Of a stretch of DNA of 64,000 nucleotides, positions 19,257-27,305 are shown piece after piece. The stretch's first letter is position 1; the number at the start of each line of letters is the position of its first letter. The DNA lies in assembly GCA_963807015.1 (NCBI GenBank), contig CAWEAS010000010.1, forward strand, positions 1 through 64,000, read 5' to 3'. This DNA comes from JAJPKK01 sp963807015 (GTDB taxonomy: Bacteria; Pseudomonadota; Alphaproteobacteria; Rhizobiales; Xanthobacteraceae). Below the pieces are notes generated by a model. That model made no database searches, had not been told where the DNA came from, and worked only from the letters and a program-made list of their open reading frames with translations. Position numbers and translations under genes: made by a program.

Positions 19257-19625
19257 TTACTGAGGCACGGTCATCAGCTCCATGATGTGCCCGTCCGGGT
19301 CCTTGAAGTAGACCCCGCGACCGCCATTCGAGTTATTGAGCTTGCCGTCGGTGAGGCTCCACGGCGCGCTGCCGTAGGCGAGGCCCGCTTCGCGGATACG
19401 CGACAGGATCGCGTCGAATTCCGCATCGCCGACATGGAAAGCGTAGTGGTGGCTCGGCACATCCAATTCCTGATCGAACAGCAATGTCAGACTTTCGTTG
19501 ACGTGCACCGGCGCAAAGTGCCCGTGCGGCGCCTCGTAACACAAGCCGAAGATGCGCGCGAAGAACCGCGCGGAGGCCTCCTTGTCGCGCGCCGGCACGA
19601 TGGTGTGGTTCAAGGTGATGGCCAT
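19257..19625 (-). CDS. VOC-superfamily (glyoxalase-like) protein
   Basis: 122 aa, one complete two-module VOC fold: MAITLNHTIVPARDKEASAR with His7 as first metal ligand, HYAFHVGDAEFDAILSRI with the second histidine region, and the closing YFKDPDGHIMELM with the metal-binding glutamate. Members include glyoxalases, fosfomycin-resistance enzymes and ring-cleaving dioxygenases; small stand-alone copies like this one usually lack a known substrate. Transcribed alone and convergent with the exported protein before it. Confidence 0.85.
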   Translation of the reverse strand: MAITLNHTIVPARDKEASARFFARIFGLCYEAPHGHFAPVHVNESLTLLFDQELDVPSHHYAFHVGDAEFDAILSRIREAGLAYGSAPWSLTDGKLNNSNGGRGVYFKDPDGHIMELMTVPQ

Positions 19626-19795
19626 CGACGTATCTCCTTCGTTTCTTGGAGATATGAGGCGTAACGCCAGTCCGCCACCGCGGCTTAATCATAGGGGAAT
19701 CGTAGGGTGGGCAAAGCCACCGGGTCCGGCCTTCGTCCGGCCCGACGACAAGCTCCGCGCGCCACCGCCTACCGCGCAATGCGCGCCCTCGTGCC

Positions 19796-21421
19796 TTATA
19801 CCAGGCGGCTCTGCACTACGGCGGCCTCGATGAACGAGGCAAACAGCGGGTGCGGCTCAAACGGACGCGATTTCAGCTCGGGATGGAACTGGACGCCGAT
19901 GAACCACGGGTGGTCGGCATATTCGATGATCTCCGGCAAAAGCCCGTCAGGCGACATGCCGGAGAAACGCATTCCGTGTTGTTCGAGCCGCCCCTTGTAG
20001 CCGGTATTGACCTCGTAGCGGTGGCGATGGCGCTCGGAGATTTCGCTGGCGTGATAGATCTCGGCGACGCGGCTGCCGCGGTCGAGCAGCGCCGGATAGG
20101 CGCCGAGACGCATCGTGCCACCGAGATCGCCAGAGGACGCGCGCTTTTCGAGCTCATTGCCCTTGAGCCATTCGGTCATGAGGCCGACGACGGGCTGCGA
20201 CGTGGGGCCGAACTCCGTAGAATTGGCATCGGCTATGCCGACGAGATTCCGCGTCGCCTCGATCACCGCCATTTGCATGCCGAAGCAGATGCCGAAATAT
20301 GGGACCTTTCGTTCGCGGGCAAACCGCGCCGCGCGGATCTTTCCTTCGGCGCCGCGCTGACCGAAACCGCCGGGCACCAGAATGCCGTTCACGTGTTCCA
20401 GGAATGGCGTCGGGTCTTCGCGCTCGAACACCTCGCTCTCGATCCAGTCGACGTCGACCTTGACCTTGTTGGCGATACCGCCGTGCGAGAGCGCCTCAAT
20501 CAAGGATTTGTAGGCGTCCTTGAGCCCGGTGTACTTGCCGACCACCGCGATGGTGACCGCGCCTTCCGGATTGCGGATGCGCTCGTTGATCAGCCGCCAA
20601 CGGGACAGGTCGGGATCGGGAGAAGTGATCCCGAAAGCATTCAGCACCTCGCCGTCGAGACCCGCGGCATGGTAAGCCTCGGGCACGGCGTAAATGTTGT
20701 CGACATCGCGCGCTTCGATAACCGCGGATTCGCGCACGTTGCAGAACAGCGCGAGTTTGCGTCGCTCGTCCCTCGGGATCGGCCGATCGGTGCGGCACAG
20801 CAGGATATCGGGCTGGATGCCGATCGAGCGCAGCTCCTTGACCGAGTGCTGGGTCGGCTTGGTCTTGAGTTCGCCCGCCGACGGGATGAACGGCAGCAGC
20901 GTCAGGTGGATGTAGACCGCGCTGTGCCGCGGCAATTCGTTGCCCATCTGCCGGATTGCTTCGAAGAACGGCAAGCCCTCGATATCGCCGACGGTGCCGC
21001 CAATCTCGACCAGCACGAAATCGAAATCGTCGCTGCCGTCGCGGATGAAATCCTTGATGGCGTTGGTGACGTGAGGGATGACCTGGATAGTCGCGCCGAG
21101 ATAATCGCCGCGGCGCTCCTTGGCGAGAATGTCCTGATAGATGCGGCCGGTCGTGATGTTGTCCTTGCGGGTCGCGGGGCGCCCGGTGAAGCGCTCGTAG
21201 TGGCCGAGATCGAGATCGGTCTCGGCGCCGTCGTCAGTGACGAACACTTCGCCGTGCTGATACGGCGACATGGTGCCGGGATCGACGTTGAGATAGGGAT
21301 CGAGCTTGCGCAGGCGCACCGAATAGCCGCGCGCTTGCAGCAGAGCGCCGAGCGCCGCCGATGCCAAACCCTTGCCAAGCGATGAGACCACGCCGCCGGT
21401 GATGAAGATGAACCGCGCCAT
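19796..21421 (-). CDS. pyrG: CTP synthase
   Basis: 541 aa. Starts MARFIFITGGVVSSLGKGLA with the ATP P-loop; the synthetase domain holds DPYLNVDPGTMSPYQHGEV and GGTVGDIEG, and the C-terminal class I glutamine amidotransferase domain has the nucleophile elbow FGICFGMQMAV and the His/Glu pair in QFHPELKSRP. Makes CTP from UTP, ATP and glutamine. In related genomes it sits next to secG and kdsA; here a TctC-family gene separates it from secG. Confidence 0.98.
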   Translation of the reverse strand: MARFIFITGGVVSSLGKGLASAALGALLQARGYSVRLRKLDPYLNVDPGTMSPYQHGEVFVTDDGAETDLDLGHYERFTGRPATRKDNITTGRIYQDILAKERRGDYLGATIQVIPHVTNAIKDFIRDGSDDFDFVLVEIGGTVGDIEGLPFFEAIRQMGNELPRHSAVYIHLTLLPFIPSAGELKTKPTQHSVKELRSIGIQPDILLCRTDRPIPRDERRKLALFCNVRESAVIEARDVDNIYAVPEAYHAAGLDGEVLNAFGITSPDPDLSRWRLINERIRNPEGAVTIAVVGKYTGLKDAYKSLIEALSHGGIANKVKVDVDWIESEVFEREDPTPFLEHVNGILVPGGFGQRGAEGKIRAARFARERKVPYFGICFGMQMAVIEATRNLVGIADANSTEFGPTSQPVVGLMTEWLKGNELEKRASSGDLGGTMRLGAYPALLDRGSRVAEIYHASEISERHRHRYEVNTGYKGRLEQHGMRFSGMSPDGLLPEIIEYADHPWFIGVQFHPELKSRPFEPHPLFASFIEAAVVQSRLV

Positions 21422-21747
21422 GGGACTCAACTTCTATCTCGCCGCCGCCGATTCCGCGAGAGGCTTTGTGGCCGCATCGATGCTCTGTCCACGGTCTTGA
21501 TATCGGAGATTTGTTGAAGACGAATCAAACGTTTACGAGGCTTATGTGAGGTTTCGCCCGCAATCGCGCTAGCGCTGGGCTGCTGCGCAGATTTATTGGG
21601 GCCAGTCTTGCCTCCCCTTCGGCTGGGTCGAGCAAATCTTCTCTCGCGCGGCGCTCCGGAAAGATGCCGGAGGTTGTGCCACCCCCGCCGTGAAATGATG
21701 TAGCCTGCCGCGATCGATTGCCGGGCACCCACATCACCGGAGGGACC
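21422..21747 (+). other. Intergenic region between pyrG and the TctC-family gene
   Basis: 326 bp between divergent genes. It must hold the pyrG promoter (minus strand) and that of the TctC-family gene (plus strand). I see the palindrome AAACGTTT near 21530 and GGAGGGACC just before the plus-strand start, but no convincing consensus promoter, repeat or RNA. Confidence 0.5.
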
Positions 21748-22731
21748 ATGACGATTATCAGGGCGGCCGTTCTCCTCGCGGCGCTCGGGGCGTGGAGCGG
21801 CAGCGTCGCTGCGCCGGCAGCGGCCGAGCCCTACCCGTCGCGTCCGATCACAATAGTCGTACCGCTCGCCGCGGGCGGGCCGCTCGACACGCTCGCGCGG
21901 GTCATGGGCGAGCGCATGAAGGGACCTCTCGGCCAGCCGGTCATCGTGGAAAATGTCACCGGAGCGGCCGGTACCGTCGGCGCAGGGCGCGTCGCCCGTG
22001 CCGCGCCAGACGGCTATACCCTCGCGCTTGGATTTCTCGGCACCCATGTCCTCAATGGCGGCATCTACAATCTGCCCTACGACGTCGTGAAGGACTTCGA
22101 ACCGGTCGGGATGATCTCAAGCAATCCGCACCTGATCGTCGCCAATGTCGCCAACCCGGCGAAGGACCTCCGGCAGTTCATTGCCTGGATAAAGGCGAAC
22201 GAGGGCAAGGTCTCGGGCGGCACGGCCGGCGTCGGCGCGACCACCCACATGGGCGCGATCCTGTTCCAGAAACTCACCGGGACGCATTTTCCGTTGGTAC
22301 CATATCGCGGCGCGGCGCCTGCGCTGCAGGACGTGATGGCCGGGCAGATCGACGTGATGGTCGACGTCGCCTCGAACTCGCTGCCTTACCTCGGCGGCAA
22401 GATCAAAGCCTTCGCCGTCACGTCGAAAGAACGCCTGCCGGCCGCGCCGGATGTGCCGACCGTGGACGAAGCGGGCCTGCCAGGCTTCTACATGTCGACC
22501 TGGTACGGGATCTGGGCTCCACGGGCGACGCCGCCCGAGATCATCCAAAAGCTGAGTGCCGCGTTGATGGATGGTCTCGCTGACCCGGTCGTCGTCCAGC
22601 GGTTTGCGGGCCTCGGGCTCGATGTTCCGCGCCGCGAAGACCAGACCCCGCAGGCGCTTGGCACCCTTCAGCGCGCCGAAATCGAGCGGTGGTGGCCCAT
22701 CATCAAGGCGGCCGGCATCAAACCGGAGTGA
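21748..22731 (+). CDS. TctC/Bug-family periplasmic solute-binding protein
   Basis: 327 aa with a signal peptide (MTIIRAAVLLAALGAWSGSVAAPAAA) and the Bug-family hallmarks YPSRPITIVVPLAAGGPLDT, NVTGAAGTVGAGRVARAAPDGYTL and PYRGAAPALQDVMAGQIDVM. These proteins bind carboxylates (tricarboxylates, aromatic acids, nicotinate, phthalates) for tripartite TctAB permeases. No tctA or tctB lies nearby, which is common for this expanded family. Start at 21748 follows CCGGAGGG. An accessory gene within the core pyrG-secG pair. Confidence 0.88.
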   Translation: MTIIRAAVLLAALGAWSGSVAAPAAAEPYPSRPITIVVPLAAGGPLDTLARVMGERMKGPLGQPVIVENVTGAAGTVGAGRVARAAPDGYTLALGFLGTHVLNGGIYNLPYDVVKDFEPVGMISSNPHLIVANVANPAKDLRQFIAWIKANEGKVSGGTAGVGATTHMGAILFQKLTGTHFPLVPYRGAAPALQDVMAGQIDVMVDVASNSLPYLGGKIKAFAVTSKERLPAAPDVPTVDEAGLPGFYMSTWYGIWAPRATPPEIIQKLSAALMDGLADPVVVQRFAGLGLDVPRREDQTPQALGTLQRAEIERWWPIIKAAGIKPE

Positions 22732-22750
22732 CCTGAGCAAGCCGTCAGCG

Positions 22751-23170
22751 TTACTGCGATCGTGGCACCTGCGGCGCGCCGCCTTCTGCGGGAGCGGCCG
22801 GGGCGGCGGGTGCGGGTGCCGCCGGCGGCGCGCCGCCTCCGGACGCGGGCGGCGGCCCGAGCGGTCCGGTGTCCAGCGGCGCCAGCGGGCCGCCCGGCGC
22901 GGAAATCGGTGCTGAGCCGCCCGAGCCAGGCAGGATCGAACGCGGCTTGCGGTCGTATCCCGCCAGTACCGACAGCAGCAGGCTCGTCAGGAAGAAGCAC
23001 AGCGCGAGAATTGCCGTCGTACGCGTCAGCACGTTCGCGGTGCCGCGGCTCGTCATGAAACCGCCGCCTCCGCCCATGCCGAGACCGCCGCCTTCCGATT
23101 TCTGCAGCATCACGACCCCAATCATGGCCAGCACGATCATGAGGTGGATGACGATGACGACACTTTTCAT
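22751..23170 (-). CDS. secG: Preprotein translocase subunit SecG
   Basis: 139 aa. Start at 23170 (MKSVVIVIHLMIVLAMIGVV). Two membrane helices separated by the conserved cytoplasmic loop MLQKSEGGGLGMGGGGGFMT and SRGTANVLTRTTAILA. A long Ala/Pro/Gly-rich C-terminal tail (residues about 85-139) follows, usual for alphaproteobacterial SecG. Accessory subunit of the SecYEG export channel. Confidence 0.92.
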   Translation of the reverse strand: MKSVVIVIHLMIVLAMIGVVMLQKSEGGGLGMGGGGGFMTSRGTANVLTRTTAILALCFFLTSLLLSVLAGYDRKPRSILPGSGGSAPISAPGGPLAPLDTGPLGPPPASGGGAPPAAPAPAAPAAPAEGGAPQVPRSQ

Positions 23171-23539
23171 TTCAAATTCTCTCGTGGTCCCAGGCCGTTG
23201 CACCGCCGTGCGCGGCCGGCAAGTGCCAGGAATATAGGGAGCCGGGCGGCTCCATACACGATCCCACCGAGCATTTCCAGCACTTGCATCGTCGCGGCGG
23301 AAGCTTCCCTCCGGCGCGAAGCCCTTGCGCGGGGCTCATTCTGGGCCCTGACGGCTCGAAAAAGTGGGCCGGAACGCCGCTGGCGGCTTGCATCGCGTTT
23401 CTGGTGGTCAGGCGAGCGTACCGCCGACGGCAGGCAACCGGTTCGCTTGGACGCGGGTTTGCTCGCGAGTTGAGCCGGTTGCGGCGCCTCGCTCATCTCG
23501 ATATAGCCGCAAGCACAAAATCGAATGGCGGGAGGAAGC
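23171..23539 (+). other. Intergenic region between secG and the MFS gene
   Basis: 369 bp separating divergent genes. Apart from the GGGAGG at 23530-23535 that serves the MFS gene I see no repeat, RNA fold or coding sequence. In related genomes tpiA is found close to secG; the accessory genes to the right have been placed at this junction. Confidence 0.5.
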
Positions 23540-24940
23540 ATGGTGAGCGCATCGGAGCGGGCAGGCCCGTCCATGGTCTTTGACGTCAGCGCCTTCCTCG
23601 ATCGGCCGACCTTCGGCTCCTATCGCATCCTCGTTTTCGTGCTGTGCACGCTGGTGATGACGCTCGACGGCTACGACGTGTTCGTGGTCGGCTACGTGGT
23701 CCCCGCCATCGCCACCGATTTCGGCGTGCCGCTACCCGCGGTGACGTCGATCTTCGTCTTCCAGACCATCGGGCTCGGCGTCGGTGCCTACGCAATCTCC
23801 CCCTTCGCCGACCGGTTCGGCCGTCGCAACCTCATCATCATCTGCACGGCACTGCTTGGCGTCATCACACTGTTGGGCACGTTTGCGACCTCGGTCGGAC
23901 AGCTTTCGGCGCTGCGCTTTCTCGCCTCGTTCTTCTTCGGCGCCGTCGTGCCGAACCTCGTCGCGACAACGTCGGAATATTGCTCGCACCGCAGCCGGCC
24001 GATTCTCGTCATCATCCTGTTCATGGGCTACACGATCGGCGCCGGTGGCGGCGGCTCGATTGCATCGGCACTCGCCGCCCATTACGGCTGGCGCGCCGCG
24101 TTCTACATGGGTGGACTTGCGCCGCTCGTAGCGGTCGCGATCCTCTTTCCGCTGCTTCCTGAATCCATCCGCTTCATGGTGCTTGCCGGTAACCGCGACC
24201 GCGAGGTCGCCGAAACGCTGAAGCGTATCGATCCCGCCGTCGATCTGGCCGGCACCACCGGCTTCACCGTGCAGGAGGAGAAGACCGGCGCGATGCCGGT
24301 CATCGCCCTGTTTCAGCAAGGGCGTGCCGCCACGACCGTTCTGCTGTGGCTGAGCTATGCCATGAACCTGTTCGTGCTCACACTGATCGCGTCATGGATG
24401 CCGACATTCCTGCGCGTATTCGCCGGCGTCGACCTCAAGGCCGCGGGCGCGATCGCTGCGCTGTTTTCGCTCGGCGGCATCATCTCGCCGCTCGCGCTCG
24501 GCTATTTCATGGACCGTTACGGCGCGACCCGCGTGCTGTCGGCAAACTACATCGCGGCCGGCATTTCGATCCTGCTCACCGGGTTGTGGAGCGGCGACGC
24601 GACGCTTGCGGCCGTCGGCGTATTTTGCGCCGGCCTGTTCGTGATCGGCGGCCAGGGCGGCATCAACGCGCTCGCCTCGATGCTTTACTCGACCGAGATG
24701 CGGGCGACCGGCGTCGGCTGGGCGCTCGGCGCCGGGCGGGTCGCCTCGGTATTCGGCCCCTTGCTGGGCGGCGCCATGCTGGCCCAGCACTGGTCGGGCC
24801 TCGCGATCTTCACCGCGGCGGCCGTGCCGGTTTTCATCGCCGCTGCGGCGACGCTCTATGTGCGCTTTGGACGCGACGGCGCGCCGGGCACGCCGGCTTT
24901 GCCGAAAGCGATCGCGGAAAGGGCGCGCGCGCCCCGCTGA
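23540..24940 (+). CDS. MFS transporter, aromatic acid:H+ symporter type
   Basis: 466 aa, twelve membrane segments. The ATG at 23540 follows GGGAGGAAGC; an ATG five codons earlier lies within that ribosome-binding region. Helix 1 carries the AAHS signature DGYDVFVVGYVVPAIA (the DGxD charge pair), then FADRFGRRNLIIICTALLG in the 2-3 loop and the mirrored motif YFMDRYGATRVL in the 8-9 loop. Family members import 4-hydroxybenzoate, protocatechuate, vanillate or similar acids. No aromatic catabolic gene is adjacent, so the substrate stays open. Confidence 0.86.
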   Translation: MVSASERAGPSMVFDVSAFLDRPTFGSYRILVFVLCTLVMTLDGYDVFVVGYVVPAIATDFGVPLPAVTSIFVFQTIGLGVGAYAISPFADRFGRRNLIIICTALLGVITLLGTFATSVGQLSALRFLASFFFGAVVPNLVATTSEYCSHRSRPILVIILFMGYTIGAGGGGSIASALAAHYGWRAAFYMGGLAPLVAVAILFPLLPESIRFMVLAGNRDREVAETLKRIDPAVDLAGTTGFTVQEEKTGAMPVIALFQQGRAATTVLLWLSYAMNLFVLTLIASWMPTFLRVFAGVDLKAAGAIAALFSLGGIISPLALGYFMDRYGATRVLSANYIAAGISILLTGLWSGDATLAAVGVFCAGLFVIGGQGGINALASMLYSTEMRATGVGWALGAGRVASVFGPLLGGAMLAQHWSGLAIFTAAAVPVFIAAAATLYVRFGRDGAPGTPALPKAIAERARAPR

Positions 24941-24942
24941 AC

Positions 24943-25314
24943 CTATTTGTAGGTTTGCAGGAACGCGACGATGTCGTCAGCGTCGGTAGAGCTTGAGACG
25001 CCGCCGAACGGCATGCGATTGCCCGGCACCTTGGCCTGTGGATCGATGAGGTAAGCGTGAAGGTTCGCGGCACTCCACACGAGATTCGCGCGCTTCATCG
25101 GATTGGAATAGCGAAAGTCCTCAAGCGAGGCCGCCTTGCGGCCGAATACGCCGCGCAGACTTGGTCCGATGGCGTCGGCCTGATCGGTATGGCAGGCTTG
25201 GCAGGTCGCAAACAATTCCTTGCCGTGTGCAGCGTCCGCCGCGTCGGCGGCGCGAACTCCGACTGTCGCCATCAGCGCAACGGCGCCGGCCTGCAGCATC
25301 ATTCTCACGCGCAT
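24943..25314 (-). CDS. Class I c-type cytochrome, secreted
   Basis: 123 aa with an Ala-rich signal peptide and one haem-binding motif CQACH (C38, C41, H42). The axial methionine is in GNRMPFGG near residue 102, and GPSLRGVFGRKAAS is the conserved segment of the small cytochrome c2-like family. A diffusible periplasmic electron carrier. Its stop is 2 bp from the end of the convergent MFS gene. A ModA-like gene lies upstream on the same strand after 96 bp. Confidence 0.9.
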   Translation of the reverse strand: MRVRMMLQAGAVALMATVGVRAADAADAAHGKELFATCQACHTDQADAIGPSLRGVFGRKAASLEDFRYSNPMKRANLVWSAANLHAYLIDPQAKVPGNRMPFGGVSSSTDADDIVAFLQTYK

Positions 25315-25410
25315 TCTCGTTTCACTCCCAAATCGCTTGTCGTTACAGGTGACCCGCGCAGCGGTGCCGACTTGAGTGGGGCCTGCGGGTGTCTATGTAC
25401 AATGAAAATC

Positions 25411-26157
25411 TCAGCCCGGCTCCATGCCTTTTTCAACAATGATATGCGTGTTGGCCGGGGCTCTGAGGAAATTCAGGAAGTCGCGCGCCGCGGCAGCCTG
25501 CGATGCCGCCGTGCCGACGCCGGCGGTCTGGATGATGTCATGGCGGATGTCGGCGGGTAACGGGCCGACGAGGTCGACGCCCTTGACCGCGAGCAGTTCG
25601 CCGATCGGCGTCATGCCGATCTCGGCACCGCCCTTTGCAACCGTCTCGCCGGTGAGCGGCCCGCTTGCAATCGGCACGAGCTTGTCCTTGAGCGCACCTG
25701 CAATCCCCAGGCGCTCGAACACGCCGACGAGGTAGATACCGCTCTGCCCCTGGGGTGCATAGGCGATCGACTTCGCCGCGAGCAGCGTGCGCTTGAAGGC
25801 ATCGAGCGTCGAGATGTCGGGCTTCGGCGCGCCGCTCTTCACCATGACGCCGATGGGGGAGCGCGCGAGGATCACGCGGGAGTGCGCCGTGATCTTGTTC
25901 GCCAGAATGAGCGCATCGACCTGCGGCGGCGCGAGGATCGCAAGGTCAAAGCCCTCGCCGTTCTCGATGTCTTTCGCGAGCGGGCCGGCAAGTCCGTAGC
26001 GTATGACGAGACGGTTGCCGCTCGCTTGCCCGTATTGCGGCCCAAGTTCGCGCATGACCGCCTGGAAGCCGTTCGAGCACAGGATCTTGATGTCCGCGGC
26101 CTGCGCCGTCGCACCCATCGCCGTGAACATAAGAACAACGGCCGTCGTGAGCCTCAT
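25411..26157 (-). CDS. ModA-like periplasmic substrate-binding protein
   Basis: 248 aa. Signal peptide MRLTTAVVLMFTAMGATAQA, then the type 2 periplasmic-binding fold of the ModA/sulfate group: ADIKILCSNGFQAVMRELGP, GLAGPLAKDIENGEGFDLAI, YAPQGQSGIYLVGVFERLGI and IGMTPIGELLAV. No ModB or ModC gene is beside it. Orphan ModA-like proteins of this type are frequent in rhizobia and often do not bind molybdate. The oxyanion ligand cannot be deduced from sequence alone. Confidence 0.8.
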   Translation of the reverse strand: MRLTTAVVLMFTAMGATAQAADIKILCSNGFQAVMRELGPQYGQASGNRLVIRYGLAGPLAKDIENGEGFDLAILAPPQVDALILANKITAHSRVILARSPIGVMVKSGAPKPDISTLDAFKRTLLAAKSIAYAPQGQSGIYLVGVFERLGIAGALKDKLVPIASGPLTGETVAKGGAEIGMTPIGELLAVKGVDLVGPLPADIRHDIIQTAGVGTAASQAAAARDFLNFLRAPANTHIIVEKGMEPG

Positions 26158-26192
26158 CGCGTCCTCCCCTGGTGTACGTCGGCCGCTCGGGT

Positions 26193-26945
26193 TCAGAGAT
26201 ATGCGCCGGCGATCGCCAGAAATTCCTCGGCCTTGAGGCTCGCGCCGCCGACAAGCGCGCCATCCACATTGGCAACGGACACAAGCTCGCGCGCGTTCGC
26301 GGGTTTCACCGAGCCGCCGTAGAGGAGGCGCATCCCCTCCCCTGCCCCGCCGAAGCGCGTCCGCAGCTGGTCGCGAATGAAGCCGTGCACCTCGGCGACA
26401 TCGAAGGCCGTCGGCGTGCGGCCGGTGCCGATCGCCCAGACCGGCTCGTAGGCGATGATGAGGCGCGCGGCCGTGGCCCCGTCGGGAACGGAATCGGCAA
26501 GCTGATGGCCGACGACGTCGAGCGCGCGCCCGGCGGTGCGTTCCTCATTGGTCTCCCCGACGCACAGGATCGCGGTGAGGCCGGCGCGCCAGGCGGCCTG
26601 CGCCTTGCGCCGTACCTCGGCATCGGTCTCGTGATGGAGCGTGCGGCGCTCTGAATGGCCGACGATGACGGCCGTCGCGCCGAGATCGGCGATCATCTCG
26701 GCGGCGATGTCCCCGGTGAAGGCGCCGCTCGGCGCGGGGTGGCAATCCTGGGCGCCGATGGCGACGGCGCCACCCGCCGCCCTGACGAACTCCATGACGA
26801 GTGTTGCCGGCGGACAGATCATGAGATCGGCCTTGCCCCGCAGCGCGGGCGCACCGGCAACGATCTTGGCGAGCTCGGCGACCGACGCCCTGAGCCCGTT
26901 CATTTTCCAATTGCCTGCGACCAACGGTCGGCGTGTTACGGCCAT
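26193..26945 (-). CDS. tpiA: Triosephosphate isomerase
   Basis: 250 aa. Lysine in GNWKMNG (residues 11-17), the electrophilic histidine in VGHSERR, the catalytic glutamate in AYEPVWAIGTGRTP with the mobile loop, and the phosphate-binding YGGSVKPAN and DGALVGGASL. Interconverts dihydroxyacetone phosphate and glyceraldehyde 3-phosphate. It belongs to the secG-pyrG-kdsA-eno neighbourhood, from which accessory genes now separate it by 3 kb. Confidence 0.97.
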   Translation of the reverse strand: MAVTRRPLVAGNWKMNGLRASVAELAKIVAGAPALRGKADLMICPPATLVMEFVRAAGGAVAIGAQDCHPAPSGAFTGDIAAEMIADLGATAVIVGHSERRTLHHETDAEVRRKAQAAWRAGLTAILCVGETNEERTAGRALDVVGHQLADSVPDGATAARLIIAYEPVWAIGTGRTPTAFDVAEVHGFIRDQLRTRFGGAGEGMRLLYGGSVKPANARELVSVANVDGALVGGASLKAEEFLAIAGAYL

Positions 26946-27021
26946 GCCTGCTCCCGTAAGGCCTTGCGGTTAGCAGAGCCGGCCCGCACGCGGAAGAGGC
27001 CTGTCACGCCGGCCGCCATTG

Positions 27022-27170
27022 GTAGGGTGGGCAAAGGCGGCCACGGTGCCCGTTGTAAAGAACGATGCGAAAATTCCGCCGTGCCCACCATTGCGCCTAT
27101 CCGCGTGGGCACGGCGGAATTTGCTGACGATAAAGCCGGGAGAGGTCGGGGCCGCCTTTGCCCACCCTAC
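27022..27170. repeat. Dispersed inverted-repeat element, copy A
   Basis: About 149 bp bounded by GTAGGGTGGGCAAAGGCGG on the left and its inverse CCGCCTTTGCCCACCCTAC on the right, with an inner palindrome around CCGCCGTGCCCACC / GTGGGCACGGCGG. Same architecture as the copies at 31506, 43099 and 45204. It fills most of the 360-bp gap between tpiA and atzF. Typical of Bradyrhizobium-like intergenic palindromic elements; non-coding. Confidence 0.85.
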
Positions 27171-27305
27171 GTTTTGTTGTGTCGTTCTTTGCGCTGCAAG
27201 GTCGCGCCAGATCAATTTTTGGGCAGCTCCATCAACCAAAAATCTCCCGGTTTCCCCTTCGCTACCGCGCTGCAATAGAGTACGAGGACCGGTGGGAGCC
27301 TCTTC

